A DNA stretch of 64,000 bases from an uncultured Mucilaginibacter sp. (GCF_913773635.1 NZ_CAJYGQ010000003.1:1-64000); one strand, 5' to 3'; counted from the first letter of the stretch, positions 53,981-63,542 are shown. Numbers and translations are program-made. The notes: a model not told the origin generated them from the letters alone.

Positions 53981-56050
53981 TTGGAAGCTCAAAAATATAA
54001 ACGTTATACCATTACTGCGGCATTGCCCTATGCTAATGGTCCTAAACATATTGGTCATTTGGCAGGCGCTTACATTCCGGCCGATTTGTACGCCCGGTAC
54101 CTGCGCCTAAAAAAGCGCGATGTGGTTTTTGTATGCGGATCAGACGAGCACGGTACCGCCATTGCCAACCAGGCCATGAAGGAAGGCACCACACCACGTG
54201 CAATTATTGACAAGTATCACGAGCTGATTAAATATTGCTTTAATAAGCTGAACATTTCTTTTGATATCTATCATCGCACAAGTGAGCCCATTCATCATGA
54301 AACAGCTCAGGAGTTTTTTAAAGTGATGAATGATAACGGCGACTTTGAAGTTAAGGAATCGGAGCAGTACTATGATGAGCAGGCAGGCGCCTTTTTGGCC
54401 GACCGCTATATTGTAGGAACTTGTCCGGTATGCGCTAATGAGAATGCCTATGGCGATCAGTGTGAAAAGTGTGGAAGCTCTTTAAGTCCTGATGATTTGA
54501 TTGATCCACGTTCAACCTTAAGTGGTGATAAACCGGTTAAGCGCCCAACCAAGCATTGGTATCTGCCCTTAAATAAATATGAAAGCTGGTTAAGCGAGTG
54601 GATATTGAAAGGCCATGCCAGCGATTGGAAAACCAACGTTTACGGCCAGTGCAAAAGCTGGATTGACGGAGGACTGCACCCCCGCGCCGTAACACGCGAC
54701 TTGGACTGGGGCATTAAAGTTCCGGTTGAAGGCGCCGACGGCAAAGTGCTTTACGTTTGGTTTGATGCGCCTATTGGCTACATATCGGCCACAAAACAAT
54801 GGGCATTAGATAATAATAAAGACTGGAAGTTATACTGGCAGGATGATGAAACCAAGCTGGTGCACTTTATTGGCAAAGACAACATTGTTTTCCATTGTAT
54901 CGTGTTCCCGGCTATGCTTAAGGCTCATGGAGAATACATTTTGCCTGATAATGTGCCGGCCAACGAATTTATGAATCTTGAAGGTGATAAAATGTCTACC
55001 AGCCGTGGTTGGAGCATTGAAATGCATGACTATCTGGAAGACTTTCCTACCAAGGTTGATGAGTTGCGCTATTACCTTACTGCCATCGCTCCCGAAACTG
55101 CAGATAGCGAGTTTACCTGGAAAGATTACCAGGCCCGTGTTAATAATGAACTAGTTGCCATTTTAGGAAACCTGGTTAACCGGGTGATGATATTGATGCA
55201 CAAATTCTTTGATGGCAAAATTGAAGATGCATCAGGCCAAATTACACTTAAAGACAATGCGTTAAATACAGAATTGGGTAAGCTCTATGATGACTTAGAG
55301 CAAAGTTTTGAAAGCTATAAGTTCCGCCAGGCGCAGCAAACGGTTATGGAAATTGCCCGTTTGGGTAACCGTTACCTTACCGAGCAGGAGCCTTGGAAAA
55401 CCATAAAAACTAACCCGGAAGGCGCACGCGAAGCCTTACATAATTGTTTGGTGCTTATTGGTCACATTGCAACATGCATACAACCCTTTTTACCGGGCAC
55501 TGCTAGCAAAATATTAACCATGCTTAACTGGCCTGCAGATACTATTTACTTTAACGAGGAAATAGCATTTACAAGCGGTCATCAGTTACATGCAGCATCA
55601 CTTTTATTTGAGAAAATTGAGGATGAAGTTATTGAAAGGCAAGTGCAAAAGCTCATCAGCAAAAAGCAGTCGATAGAGCAACCTGCAGTTGAGGCGGAAT
55701 CAGCACTGGTGCCTGCTAAGTCCAACATTAACTACGAGCAATTTGCTGCTATGGACATACGTACCGGCACCATTTTAACTGCTGAAAAGGTTGCTAAAAC
55801 CAAAAAACTGTTAAAGCTTACCATTGATACAGGTTTGGATGAACGCACAGTAGTATCGGGTATTGCAGAATACTTTGAGCCGGAGACCATTATTGGACAA
55901 AAGGTTAGTATACTGGTAAATCTTGAACCAAGGGAAATAAAAGGTATCACATCGCAAGGTATGATCTTGATGGCTGAGAATGCCGAAGGTGTGTTGAGCT
56001 TTGTTTCGCCTGTAAGCGATGGCATGCACAACGGTTCGGTAGTGCGGTAA
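53981..56050 (+). CDS. metG: Methionyl-tRNA synthetase
   Basis: 689 residues. Class I signatures: HIGH (PKHIGHLAG), zinc cysteines CPVC and CEKC, KMSTS (GDKMSTS), and a C-terminal EMAPII-like tRNA-binding domain (about 580-689, FAAMDIRTGTILTAEKVAKT). The start is TTG (53981): there is no in-frame ATG before KRYTITAALPYANG, the conserved N-terminal block, so TTG is used. Confidence 0.94.
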   Translation: MEAQKYKRYTITAALPYANGPKHIGHLAGAYIPADLYARYLRLKKRDVVFVCGSDEHGTAIANQAMKEGTTPRAIIDKYHELIKYCFNKLNISFDIYHRTSEPIHHETAQEFFKVMNDNGDFEVKESEQYYDEQAGAFLADRYIVGTCPVCANENAYGDQCEKCGSSLSPDDLIDPRSTLSGDKPVKRPTKHWYLPLNKYESWLSEWILKGHASDWKTNVYGQCKSWIDGGLHPRAVTRDLDWGIKVPVEGADGKVLYVWFDAPIGYISATKQWALDNNKDWKLYWQDDETKLVHFIGKDNIVFHCIVFPAMLKAHGEYILPDNVPANEFMNLEGDKMSTSRGWSIEMHDYLEDFPTKVDELRYYLTAIAPETADSEFTWKDYQARVNNELVAILGNLVNRVMILMHKFFDGKIEDASGQITLKDNALNTELGKLYDDLEQSFESYKFRQAQQTVMEIARLGNRYLTEQEPWKTIKTNPEGAREALHNCLVLIGHIATCIQPFLPGTASKILTMLNWPADTIYFNEEIAFTSGHQLHAASLLFEKIEDEVIERQVQKLISKKQSIEQPAVEAESALVPAKSNINYEQFAAMDIRTGTILTAEKVAKTKKLLKLTIDTGLDERTVVSGIAEYFEPETIIGQKVSILVNLEPREIKGITSQGMILMAENAEGVLSFVSPVSDGMHNGSVVR

Positions 56051-56132
56051 AAGATTGCGGATTAGTTAAACCTTGTGCTATTGAATAAGTCATAGGTTTA
56101 ACTAATCCGTAAACTTCAACCCAAGCTAACCA

Positions 56133-56981
56133 ATGAAAAGTCTTATCCTGCCCGCCGTACTAGCTGTTTGTGTTATATTTTCTTCATGCAGCCGTTATCA
56201 AATCAATTTAATAAGTAGCACCAACACAATAAAAGAAGAAGATACAGGCATTTTTAATTTTGAAAATGACTCGGTTAAAATCTCCTACTCCTTTTATGGT
56301 TCAAATGCACCTGTATCTATAAAAGTTTATAACAAACTTGATAGACCCATATATGTTGACTGGCAACGTTCTGCTTTAATCATCGGCGATAAAGCTATAA
56401 GCTATACTCCGGGTAAAATTGATATAAGCGGAACTATAGATGCTCGTACTGATAATTATAATTACGGCAATCGTGGCGTAATATTTTCTAACCCTAGCTA
56501 TACAACAGGACAAATTAACGCCGTTGCGAACTTGCCCAAAGATGTTAGCTTTTTACCTCCACATACACAAAGCACTAATACAGCGCTTGTGCTAACCAAA
56601 GCGTTTTTAAATATCCCACAGGAAAAATTCACACAGGAAATGCTGGACTATAAAGATAATTACCTTTACAAGCAAATAAGTATTAAGGCAGCCACGTTTG
56701 ATAAATCAAATACACCATTACTCTTCAAAAGCTATTTAACCCTGTATATGGTTAATGGTACTGAGGCACATCCGGTAGCGTATTCACAAGAGTTTTTTGT
56801 TTCAAAAACATATACTACCATCGATAATCCCAAAAATCTGTTGCTCTTCAAAAATGAGCGCGGCGACTATTTTTTTAATAAAAAGGCTACAAAATATCAA
56901 GGTGTTGTTGGTGGTATAACCGTAGGTGCAATTGCAGTTGCCGGGCTGGCTATTTACGCATCTGATAATCCGGGTAAGTAA
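56133..56981 (+). CDS. Lipoprotein of unknown function
   Basis: 282 residues. Lipobox SSCS at Cys20 after a hydrophobic signal, a mixed beta body (YSFYGSNAPVSIKVYNKLDRPIYVD) and a hydrophobic C-terminal stretch (VVGGITVGAIAVAGLAIYA). The C-terminal helix suggests a second membrane anchor. No family recognised. Confidence 0.55.
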   Translation: MKSLILPAVLAVCVIFSSCSRYQINLISSTNTIKEEDTGIFNFENDSVKISYSFYGSNAPVSIKVYNKLDRPIYVDWQRSALIIGDKAISYTPGKIDISGTIDARTDNYNYGNRGVIFSNPSYTTGQINAVANLPKDVSFLPPHTQSTNTALVLTKAFLNIPQEKFTQEMLDYKDNYLYKQISIKAATFDKSNTPLLFKSYLTLYMVNGTEAHPVAYSQEFFVSKTYTTIDNPKNLLLFKNERGDYFFNKKATKYQGVVGGITVGAIAVAGLAIYASDNPGK

Positions 56982-57054
56982 TTGAGCAGGTACAATAATT
57001 TTGACGAATTTTACAGGGAACATAAAAATTTTTGCACATTTGCAGAAAATCCCA

Positions 57055-57126
57055 GCCCCTGTAGTTCAACGGATAGAATAGAAGTTTCCTAAACTTTAGA
57101 TATGAGTTCGATTCTCGTCGGGGGTA
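57055..57126 (+). tRNA. tRNA-Arg (anticodon CCT)
   Basis: Cloverleaf of 72 nt: acceptor GCCCCTG/CGGGGGT (two wobbles), D-arm, anticodon loop TTCCTAA giving CCT (codon AGG), T-loop TTCGATT, discriminator A. CCA not encoded. The 3' half is the left border of an inserted island, with the same end repeated at 59529. Confidence 0.93.
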
Positions 57127-57138
57127 CTAAAAACGCAG
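57115..57138 (+). repeat. Attachment-like repeat, left copy (tRNA-Arg 3' end)
   Basis: TCGTCGGGGGTAC at the tRNA 3' end, then T and AAAAACGCAG of the terminator, recurs at 59529-59552 in the same orientation with one mismatch in 24 bp. Direct repeats of a tRNA 3' end bracketing a gene are the hallmark of integrase-mediated insertion. Confidence 0.65.
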
Positions 57139-57165
57139 TTTTCATATATGAGAGCTGCGTTTTTT
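57129..57165 (+). terminator. Terminator of tRNA-Arg, first copy
   Basis: AAAAACGCAG/CTGCGTTTTT stem, extended by TTTTCAT/ATGAGAG with G-T pairs, T-run at the end. Related copies lie at 57468 and 59542. Confidence 0.75.
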
Positions 57166-57437
57166 GCTTGATGGGTAAAATTATTAGGGAAAGTTTTTAT
57201 GAACCCGAAAGGGTGAAAAATGAGTTAATTTGATGCCGAACATGCTGGTGCTTTGACGCTTATATTAAGGCTCAAAAAGGGTAAAAATGTCAATAAGCTA
57301 ATCATTTGATGGCAACGCTCAAGCTAAAACTTAAATACCGTTAATTTTCGGGTCGAATAACCGAGCAAGCAAAAACGGCATCAATTGCCATCATGTGACT
57401 TCACTTGAGTGGATATGATGTTCAAAAGCCGAGTTAT

Positions 57438-57452
57438 CGATACACGTTAAAT
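57438..57452 (+). repeat. 15-mer repeat inside the island, first copy
   Basis: CGATACACGTTAAAT; identical at 59512-59526. It lies 16 bp before the second terminator copy and the other directly before the tRNA 3'-end copy. Confidence 0.6.
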
Positions 57453-57467
57453 GCCTTTGGGAAATTA

Positions 57468-57503
57468 AAGACGCAGTTTTCGTATATTAGGGCTGCGTTT
57501 TTG
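57468..57503 (+). terminator. Second, decayed copy of the terminator
   Basis: GACGCAG/CTGCGT arms with TTTTC GTATAT TAGGG between; the inner stem no longer pairs well. Followed by GCTTCATG, as the first copy is by GCTTGATG, so these two share a longer origin. Confidence 0.5.
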
Positions 57504-57578
57504 CTTCATGATTATATCGCTTAGCTATCTTACTTAATACAATTTATGTAAGTTTTCTAAAATTCGGTTTGTTTAAAA

Positions 57579-59315
57579 CTATGGCACTGAGTTGTATATT
57601 TTAAATCGCCAAATTCCCGATGGTAAGTTAATCGCTAGATCGTCCCGTTCATTTTTTAACAACAGTGCTATTTGATTAATATTAGATATATATCCATTGA
57701 ATGATATGCCTACAGTGTCATAAGGTGGTGAGACTGATACAAAGTCTCCAACAGAGGCATTGCCATCTATGTAGTTATAAATTATTGCAAATTTACCCAC
57801 TTCTAAATTTGGAGGGTCAATAAGCAAATTGTACTCTTTAAATCGTTCAGTTGCTTGGGATGGAAACGGTGGGGTTGCGAACAATCTTGGTCCATTGTTC
57901 CAGCCACGAATCTCCCAGCCTCCCATACTACCAGTGACTTCTCTAATCTCATAGCCATGATCATGTTTAATTTGAGGACGCGTATCAATAACTTTATTAT
58001 TATAGATCGCTACATCAGAACTATATCTCACTTCCACAATTTGCCCGCAAAACTGACTTCTATCAATATCACAATCAATAAACGAGTTAGATGTGAAAGT
58101 TAAGCTATCAACTTGGGCAATGAAAATTCCATTTACAAAACTATTTGTAATCTGATTGTTTGATATCGTAATAGCTGATAAGCGCTTGGTAGGGACAGGA
58201 TTATCAATCTGATTTGAACTATTTAAAGAGCCTATAAAAATGGCTGCTCTGCCACTTGACAATTGGCCACCATTTGAGAAACTGAGGCCATTAATTATTT
58301 GAGAGCCTCCGTTCTCATTTAAAAGATTGTCAGTAATAGTGATTCTTTTTACAGTAGCAGTACTTCCAAGGCTAAGAACGACGGAGTTAAAGACGTTAAT
58401 TCCAGCATTGACCGTTCGCTCAATTTGATTGTTTGATACAAGAATGTCTGTACAACCTATCGAAGCAAAACCTTCAATTGCATATCTCACTGTATTTCCA
58501 ATTACAATTGAGTGCCCCGCCTGTTCAAAACCAGCAGCCAACAGCTCCGCCTTTTCTGATGTAATCCCATAGTCATGTATTGACATGGCATCGTCCTTTA
58601 TATTTTCTAAGTGATTGCCAATGTATGTAAGATTTGCGGAATAATGGGAGTAAATACCATCTCTAAAACAATTTTCTATACGACAGTTGCTAATTACTGC
58701 ATCGATTATACTCATTAAACAAATTCCCATCTCTGGGGACCATTTAATATGTACTCTATCTACCCTTACGCATTTAGAACCGATAAATCTAAAGGTATGT
58801 TCATCTGCCACTCCCTCACTAACGGGCAATTCTCGAGTCCAAAGACCTCCTTGTATTGTTATATTGCTCCCTCTAAAAAACTGAATTGTTCCCACTAAGT
58901 GGTTCTGATTAATAACTGTAGCTCCATCGGCAACAATAACCCTATCGCTTAATTCACTTAAGGCTATTAAATTATTAATGTAAAATACATTCTGAGGGAT
59001 AATTACTTGATGACAAGCTGTGATGGCATTGATAATCGCCGTTACATTGGTCGCTGCATCAACTGTTGAATTTGGCTTAGCTCCAAACCAAGCGATACTA
59101 GCGAATCCAGAATAGCTTCTACGCCAGCGCCCTATGTTTACGCCGGATACTTGAAATATTGTTCCGCCGTCATCAAAAGAATCGTCGAGACTATTCCAAT
59201 AGAACGTGCCCTCTCCCCCGTCTCCAGAAGTAAGACATCCTTTAACATAGACAATTTCATCAACTAACGTTGGAGAAAAGTTTCTAAGTTCTAAGTAGTT
59301 AGATAATAAAGTCAT
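57579..59315 (-). CDS. Tailspike-like right-handed beta-helix protein (pectate_lyase_3-like)
   Basis: 578 residues. N-terminal SGDGGEGTFYWNSLDD, DDGGTIFQV, GRWRRSYSGFASIAWFGAKPN is the head of phage tailspikes and of pectate_lyase_3 proteins, where WFGAKGDG precedes the first helix turn. Repeated coil units then run from about 110 to 430 (e.g. NITIQGGLW, VISNCRIENC, GNTVRYAIEG, ISNNQITNS, YNNKVIDTRP). The C-terminal 100 residues form a separate beta domain. No signal peptide is seen, so export is not by Sec; a phage-like particle or other route would be needed. No phage structural genes are nearby. Base composition is AT-rich. Substrate is unknown. Confidence 0.75.
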   Translation of the reverse strand: MTLLSNYLELRNFSPTLVDEIVYVKGCLTSGDGGEGTFYWNSLDDSFDDGGTIFQVSGVNIGRWRRSYSGFASIAWFGAKPNSTVDAATNVTAIINAITACHQVIIPQNVFYINNLIALSELSDRVIVADGATVINQNHLVGTIQFFRGSNITIQGGLWTRELPVSEGVADEHTFRFIGSKCVRVDRVHIKWSPEMGICLMSIIDAVISNCRIENCFRDGIYSHYSANLTYIGNHLENIKDDAMSIHDYGITSEKAELLAAGFEQAGHSIVIGNTVRYAIEGFASIGCTDILVSNNQIERTVNAGINVFNSVVLSLGSTATVKRITITDNLLNENGGSQIINGLSFSNGGQLSSGRAAIFIGSLNSSNQIDNPVPTKRLSAITISNNQITNSFVNGIFIAQVDSLTFTSNSFIDCDIDRSQFCGQIVEVRYSSDVAIYNNKVIDTRPQIKHDHGYEIREVTGSMGGWEIRGWNNGPRLFATPPFPSQATERFKEYNLLIDPPNLEVGKFAIIYNYIDGNASVGDFVSVSPPYDTVGISFNGYISNINQIALLLKNERDDLAINLPSGIWRFKIYNSVP

Positions 59316-59511
59316 AGGTGGAATTCATTTAAAGCAAATTAGACAAATTAAGTGGATAAAATAAAAACTATAAAATTTAGGTATTTTAAGTTACTTGTCA
59401 AGGTCAAAATAGGTTATCGTCTGAGGGAGCAATTACCGGGCAAGAATCAATGATATCAAACTGACTTTAAATGAGTGATTAAATCGATTTATTGCTCAAG
59501 GTTGGGTTTGG

Positions 59512-59526
59512 CGATACACGTTAAAT
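59512..59526 (+). repeat. 15-mer repeat inside the island, second copy
   Basis: CGATACACGTTAAAT, identical to 57438-57452, immediately upstream of the tRNA 3'-end repeat. Confidence 0.6.
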
Positions 59527-59528
59527 AT

Positions 59529-59552
59529 TCGTCGGGGGTACAAAAAACGCAG
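59529..59552 (+). repeat. Attachment-like repeat, right copy
   Basis: TCGTCGGGGGTAC followed by AAAAAACGCAG; matches 57115-57138 with one mismatch in 24 bp. The 5' part of the tRNA is absent here, so it is a fragment, not a gene. Confidence 0.65.
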
Positions 59553-59579
59553 CCTTCTTATATGAAGGCTGCGTTTTTT
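59542..59579 (+). terminator. Third copy of the tRNA-Arg terminator
   Basis: AAAAAACGCAGCCTTC and GAAGGCTGCGTTTTTT form a perfect 16-bp stem with a 6-nt loop TTATAT and a T-run. The best-paired of the three copies, and probably the original tRNA terminator pushed away by the insertion. Confidence 0.75.
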
Positions 59580-59744
59580 AGTGAAAAACTCAACGACAAA
59601 TTCTCCAAACCATTAAATTCATGTCAGTTACACTATGCATGATATGGCTTGATTCTATAAAACGGTAATCAATAATCTGAAATCTACTTATCATCATTCG
59701 TAAAGCAATCACCATAATTGCAGTTTAGCCTTACTTTTAGAACC

Positions 59745-61214
59745 TTAGTTTTTCAGCCAGGTGACTGCTGCATCAAGTACTTTATCTGTTTGCTTATCTT
59801 CACCAGCCGCAACCTTTACATCAGGCTGAATGTTCAATAGATAATTCTTTCCGTTTCTATCAGCGGCATAGCCAGTGGCTAAATATAAATAAGCTCCGGT
59901 TGATAACTTGATGCTTTGGTTAGTCGTCATATAGCCGGCTGAAGGCTCGCCAAATAGCTTGGTACTGGGTTTGCCTATTAAGCTTAGTGTGGCCATCTCG
60001 CCGCTGCTGCCTGTGTTTGGCCCTATTAATACTGCAACTTTAGTATCTTGTTTACGTAAGGTATATGATCTTTTTGCAGCAACCTGTTTACGACCGCCAA
60101 CATCGAAACGTCCATTATAATACGTCCATTCATTTTTCGCACTAGCTTTGCTATCTGGATACACAAAGTAGCCCACCGTACCCTCACCTATTAATGGTCC
60201 TAAGCCGGCAATCATTGGAGCCATGTTGCCGCCACCGTTTTTACGCATATCAACCACCCACCCTTTAATGTCATTTTTGGTGTCTATTTCTGAGATGATA
60301 TCTTGTATGCGAGTGGCAAAGTTTACGCTTGCCGTATCATTTATTGATCCAAATCCAGGTATATTGATATAACCAATGTCGCCTTTTAGCAGTTTGCCTT
60401 GCGGCTGCTGAACGACATTTTTGGCTGTGGCGTAATTTTGTGCACTGGTTTTAGTCTTGTAATTCGAATGTTTGTCACCTGCCAAACGGAGTCTCGATAT
60501 AAGAAAGTCTAATATAAGCGGACTTTCTTTCATAGTAAGTCCACTGGTAGTCAAATATGCAATGCCTTGATCAACAGCCTGCCAGTTTAATGAATCGGCA
60601 TAAATGGCACGTTTTTTTATAAGGTTGGTAATCTCTTGTGAAAACTTGGTTAGTTCTTTAGATGGTTTAACACCTGCTTCAGGTAGTTCCTGTACAGAAT
60701 AATCATCCAACCAAACCGTACCGTTTCCGATTAAATAGGCACCTACTGTTATTTTCTTTGCGTTTGTATCTGCCAAAAACTTTAGCGTTAGTTGTTTCCA
60801 ATCATTTGTGCCGCTTAAGCCCGCATCCTGCATTTGAGAGGTTCTAATGCTAATAATTCTATTTTTACTGTCCCTAACCTGGCAAAAAAGCTGAACACTA
60901 CCGCTTACATCTTTGGTTTTAACATAACAGCTTAGCAAAATTTGCTTTAATTGATTAGCATTAATAACGGTGTTTTGCATTATTGACTGCCGTCCCCGTA
61001 AGCTTTCTTTACCGCTGATTCTTAAAGATTTAGCGCCGGTGTTGTGTTCTTCAGAAGTTACCTTCACACTGTAACCTTGCTCCAAATTAACATCCCAAAA
61101 CATTGGCTGAATATTCAGCGTGTCAGAAACGGTCTCAAAGCTGGGATTAGATAGTTGAGCGTAAGTCACAATAACATTAAAGCAGAAAAATATAAAGACG
61201 GAAAATTGCTTCAT
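59745..61214 (-). CDS. S41 family peptidase with N-terminal carbohydrate-binding-like domain
   Basis: 489 residues. Signal peptide (cleavage near VTYAQ), a beta-sandwich domain at about 20-185 (SLRISGKESLRGRQSIMQN, VWLDDYSV, like CBM families), a helical linker (185-260), and the S41 fold: DIGYINIPGF, GWVVDMRKNGGGNM and catalytic Ser in GPNTGSSGEMATL. No PDZ domain. The role is unknown, perhaps periplasmic proteolysis. Confidence 0.8.
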   Translation of the reverse strand: MKQFSVFIFFCFNVIVTYAQLSNPSFETVSDTLNIQPMFWDVNLEQGYSVKVTSEEHNTGAKSLRISGKESLRGRQSIMQNTVINANQLKQILLSCYVKTKDVSGSVQLFCQVRDSKNRIISIRTSQMQDAGLSGTNDWKQLTLKFLADTNAKKITVGAYLIGNGTVWLDDYSVQELPEAGVKPSKELTKFSQEITNLIKKRAIYADSLNWQAVDQGIAYLTTSGLTMKESPLILDFLISRLRLAGDKHSNYKTKTSAQNYATAKNVVQQPQGKLLKGDIGYINIPGFGSINDTASVNFATRIQDIISEIDTKNDIKGWVVDMRKNGGGNMAPMIAGLGPLIGEGTVGYFVYPDSKASAKNEWTYYNGRFDVGGRKQVAAKRSYTLRKQDTKVAVLIGPNTGSSGEMATLSLIGKPSTKLFGEPSAGYMTTNQSIKLSTGAYLYLATGYAADRNGKNYLLNIQPDVKVAAGEDKQTDKVLDAAVTWLKN

Positions 61215-61473
61215 TTAGTAAAGTTAATATAAGTCTTGTAACGCAGCACAAATGTATCAGCGTTATTCTTTTACCATGTGAGGAGATAGCTTCCTGGAGT
61301 TCAATTTTAAGGCTGATACGAATCGACAATCAATTGATACAAAAAATAAGAGCCGGTTGAGTTACTTTGGTTTAAATAACCAATTAGTTGATAGGATGAG
61401 TTGTGTTAATAATATGTGCGCGTGTTGTACCATATCAACAGCTTCATTGCATCAACGTTTAATTACCTGCATC

Positions 61474-62580
61474 ATGTTTATAAGAAATGCTGTTGTTGTG
61501 CTTTTTTTATTATCAGCACAATTTGGGTTTAGCCAAACCAAAGAATTAAAAAATTTTCCCAAAGGATACGAGCCCGAAACGGTTGGCAAAAAGCTAGCTG
61601 AACGCTTTGTAGTAGGTAAGCATGCTCTACATATGGGCAAATGGATTGGGTATCCCGAAGTTTTTAACTGGATGGGTGCTTTGAAATTTGCAGCACTTAC
61701 AAAAGATGATGTATTGATAAAAAAGCTGCAGGATAGATTTGAGCCGCTATTTACCACTGAAAAGCAGCTGCTACCCATCATGAATCATGTTGACGTGAAT
61801 ATGTTTGGCAGTTTACCATTTGAACTCTACAAAATTACCAAAGACAAGCGCTACCTCGAACTTGCGCTTCCATATGCTGGTACACAATGGTCGGTACCGG
61901 AAAGCGCTTCGCCGCAGGAGAAAGCCTGGGCCGATAAAGGATATTCCTGGCAAACCCGCCTGTGGATTGACGATATGTACATGATTACCATTGTGCAAAC
62001 ACAAGCTTATAGGCAAACAGGTGATAAGAAATACATTGACAGGGCCGCCAAACAGATGGTTTTATATCTTGATTCGTTGCAAAAACCCAATGGTCTTTTC
62101 TATCATGCACCTGACGTTCCATTTTATTGGGGACGGGGTAACGGCTGGATGGCCGCCGGTATGACAGAGCTTTTGCATGATTTGCCTAAAAACAGCCAGT
62201 ATCGTCCGCGTATATTAAAGGGTTACCGTACTATGATGCAAAGCCTTAAAAACTACCAAGCAAAGTCGGGCATGTGGAACCAGTTAATTGATGAGCCAAC
62301 ATTTTGGCCCGAAACATCTGGCACCGCAATGTTTGCATTTGCTATGATAACTGGTGTAAAACAAGGCTGGTTGAATGAAAAGGAGTATGGTCCGGTTGCA
62401 CGTAAAGCCTGGATGGCTATGGTACCTTATGTAAATGAAAGTGGCAATGTTAGCGAAGTGTGCGTTGGAACCAATAAGAAAAACGATAAGCAATATTATT
62501 TTGACAGGCCAAGACATACGGGAGATTATCATGGTCAGGCGCCATACTTATGGTGTACAGTTGCATTGCTAGAGAAGTAA
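61474..62580 (+). CDS. Glycoside hydrolase family 88/105 (unsaturated rhamnogalacturonyl hydrolase-like)
   Basis: 368 residues from the ATG at 61474 (MFIRNAVVV), which opens a signal peptide ending near FSQ. (alpha/alpha)6-barrel signatures: WMGALKFAAL, WIDDMYMITIVQTQ, FYWGRGNGWMAAGMTELL, and SGTAMFAFAM. The Asp in WIDDMYM corresponds to the catalytic residue of YteR-like enzymes. It hydrates unsaturated uronic or galacturonyl sugars from pectin. Signal indicates a periplasmic location. No lyase or SusCD is adjacent. Confidence 0.85.
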   Translation: MFIRNAVVVLFLLSAQFGFSQTKELKNFPKGYEPETVGKKLAERFVVGKHALHMGKWIGYPEVFNWMGALKFAALTKDDVLIKKLQDRFEPLFTTEKQLLPIMNHVDVNMFGSLPFELYKITKDKRYLELALPYAGTQWSVPESASPQEKAWADKGYSWQTRLWIDDMYMITIVQTQAYRQTGDKKYIDRAAKQMVLYLDSLQKPNGLFYHAPDVPFYWGRGNGWMAAGMTELLHDLPKNSQYRPRILKGYRTMMQSLKNYQAKSGMWNQLIDEPTFWPETSGTAMFAFAMITGVKQGWLNEKEYGPVARKAWMAMVPYVNESGNVSEVCVGTNKKNDKQYYFDRPRHTGDYHGQAPYLWCTVALLEK

Positions 62581-62671
62581 GATACTTATAATTGGAGGAT
62601 AAATAAGATGATGATGAAGGCTGAATGAAACCCTCGTTCATCAAAAAAATAACTTCAATAATATTCATATT

Positions 62672-62713
62672 AACAACAAAGCCCGATGTGTAGTCACGTC
62701 GGGCTTTGTTGTT
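62672..62713. terminator. Bidirectional terminator
   Basis: AACAACAAAGCCCGA and TCGGGCTTTGTTGTT form a perfect 15-bp stem with a 12-nt loop between convergent genes. Confidence 0.85.
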
Positions 62714-62726
62714 ATTTTAGTAGAGT

Positions 62727-63542
62727 TTAACTTTTATCTAAAACATCATCTGCTTTTTCTGATACTTCAGGTTCCACTACATGCCTTTTTGGAAAATTAA
62801 ACAATAATGAGCTGAGCACAGGTAGTATAAAGATGGCAACAGTAAAGATGGATACGAACAAATCCATTTTCTCTCCTTCAATAAACCTGGCTATTTCACT
62901 CTCGGGTGCAAAATGTGTGTATACTGATGATGATAGTTTGATGCCTAAAACGCCAATCACAATAAAAGCAATGGTTTCCAAAAAGGTAAATTTTTCCATT
63001 AATTTAACAAAGGCCTGTGCTACAAAGCGCATGGCCAGTATGCCTATGAAAACACCTACGTAAATCAAAAACACATGATCGGTAAAGGCAACTGCCGCAA
63101 AAACGTTGTCAATAGAAAAAGCAAGGTCCATTACCTCAACCAAGGCAACAGTAGCCCAAAAGTTACCAACAAGGCCCACGGTTGATTTATAAATCCAGCT
63201 CTCATTTTTGTTTACCGATTCATCTTCTTCATCTTTATTGCTAGCCTTGCCTTTAAAGTAATCAAATGCAAGGTAAAGCAGGTATAAGCCCCCCAAAGGT
63301 TTAAGCCACCATATTTTTACCAGCCAGGCTGCTAAAAACAAACATATACCCCTAAATACGTAAGCACCTATAATACCGTAGCGCAAAGCTTTCTCGCGTT
63401 GTTCTTTAGGTAAATCAAGTACCATAGTTGCCAGTACTGCAGCGTTATCTACAGAAAGTAAACTTTCAATAACTATAAGGTTTAAAATAATGAGCAGGCC
63501 GGCTTGTATGTCATCGCCCAATAAAGTGTGTAATATATCCAT
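62727..63542 (-). CDS. TerC family membrane protein
   Basis: 271 residues. Eight or so membrane helices with VIESLLSVDNAAVLATMV and MDLAFSIDNVFAAVAFTD, the two acidic SxDN motifs of TerC proteins. Linked to manganese export and metal homeostasis in other bacteria; no ter gene is nearby. The loop KGKASNKDEEDESVNKNES between helices is strongly charged. Confidence 0.88.
   Translation of the reverse strand: MDILHTLLGDDIQAGLLIILNLIVIESLLSVDNAAVLATMVLDLPKEQREKALRYGIIGAYVFRGICLFLAAWLVKIWWLKPLGGLYLLYLAFDYFKGKASNKDEEDESVNKNESWIYKSTVGLVGNFWATVALVEVMDLAFSIDNVFAAVAFTDHVFLIYVGVFIGILAMRFVAQAFVKLMEKFTFLETIAFIVIGVLGIKLSSSVYTHFAPESEIARFIEGEKMDLFVSIFTVAIFILPVLSSLLFNFPKRHVVEPEVSEKADDVLDKS

Larger units (their letters stand above)
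57127..59541. mobile_element. Small genomic island at tRNA-Arg
   Basis: About 2.4 kb between the two tRNA-3'-end repeats. It holds one gene (minus strand, 57579-59315), a third decayed copy of the terminator (57468-57503), and the 15-mer CGATACACGTTAAAT at 57438-57452, repeated at 59512-59526. No integrase remains, so the island may be a decayed or satellite element. The two inner repeats suggest at least two insertion events at the same site. Confidence 0.55.

Noticed and set aside
53942..54058. Long N-terminal extension of LD-carboxypeptidase
   Set aside because: It overlaps metG and its promoter and shows no homology; start moved to 53941.
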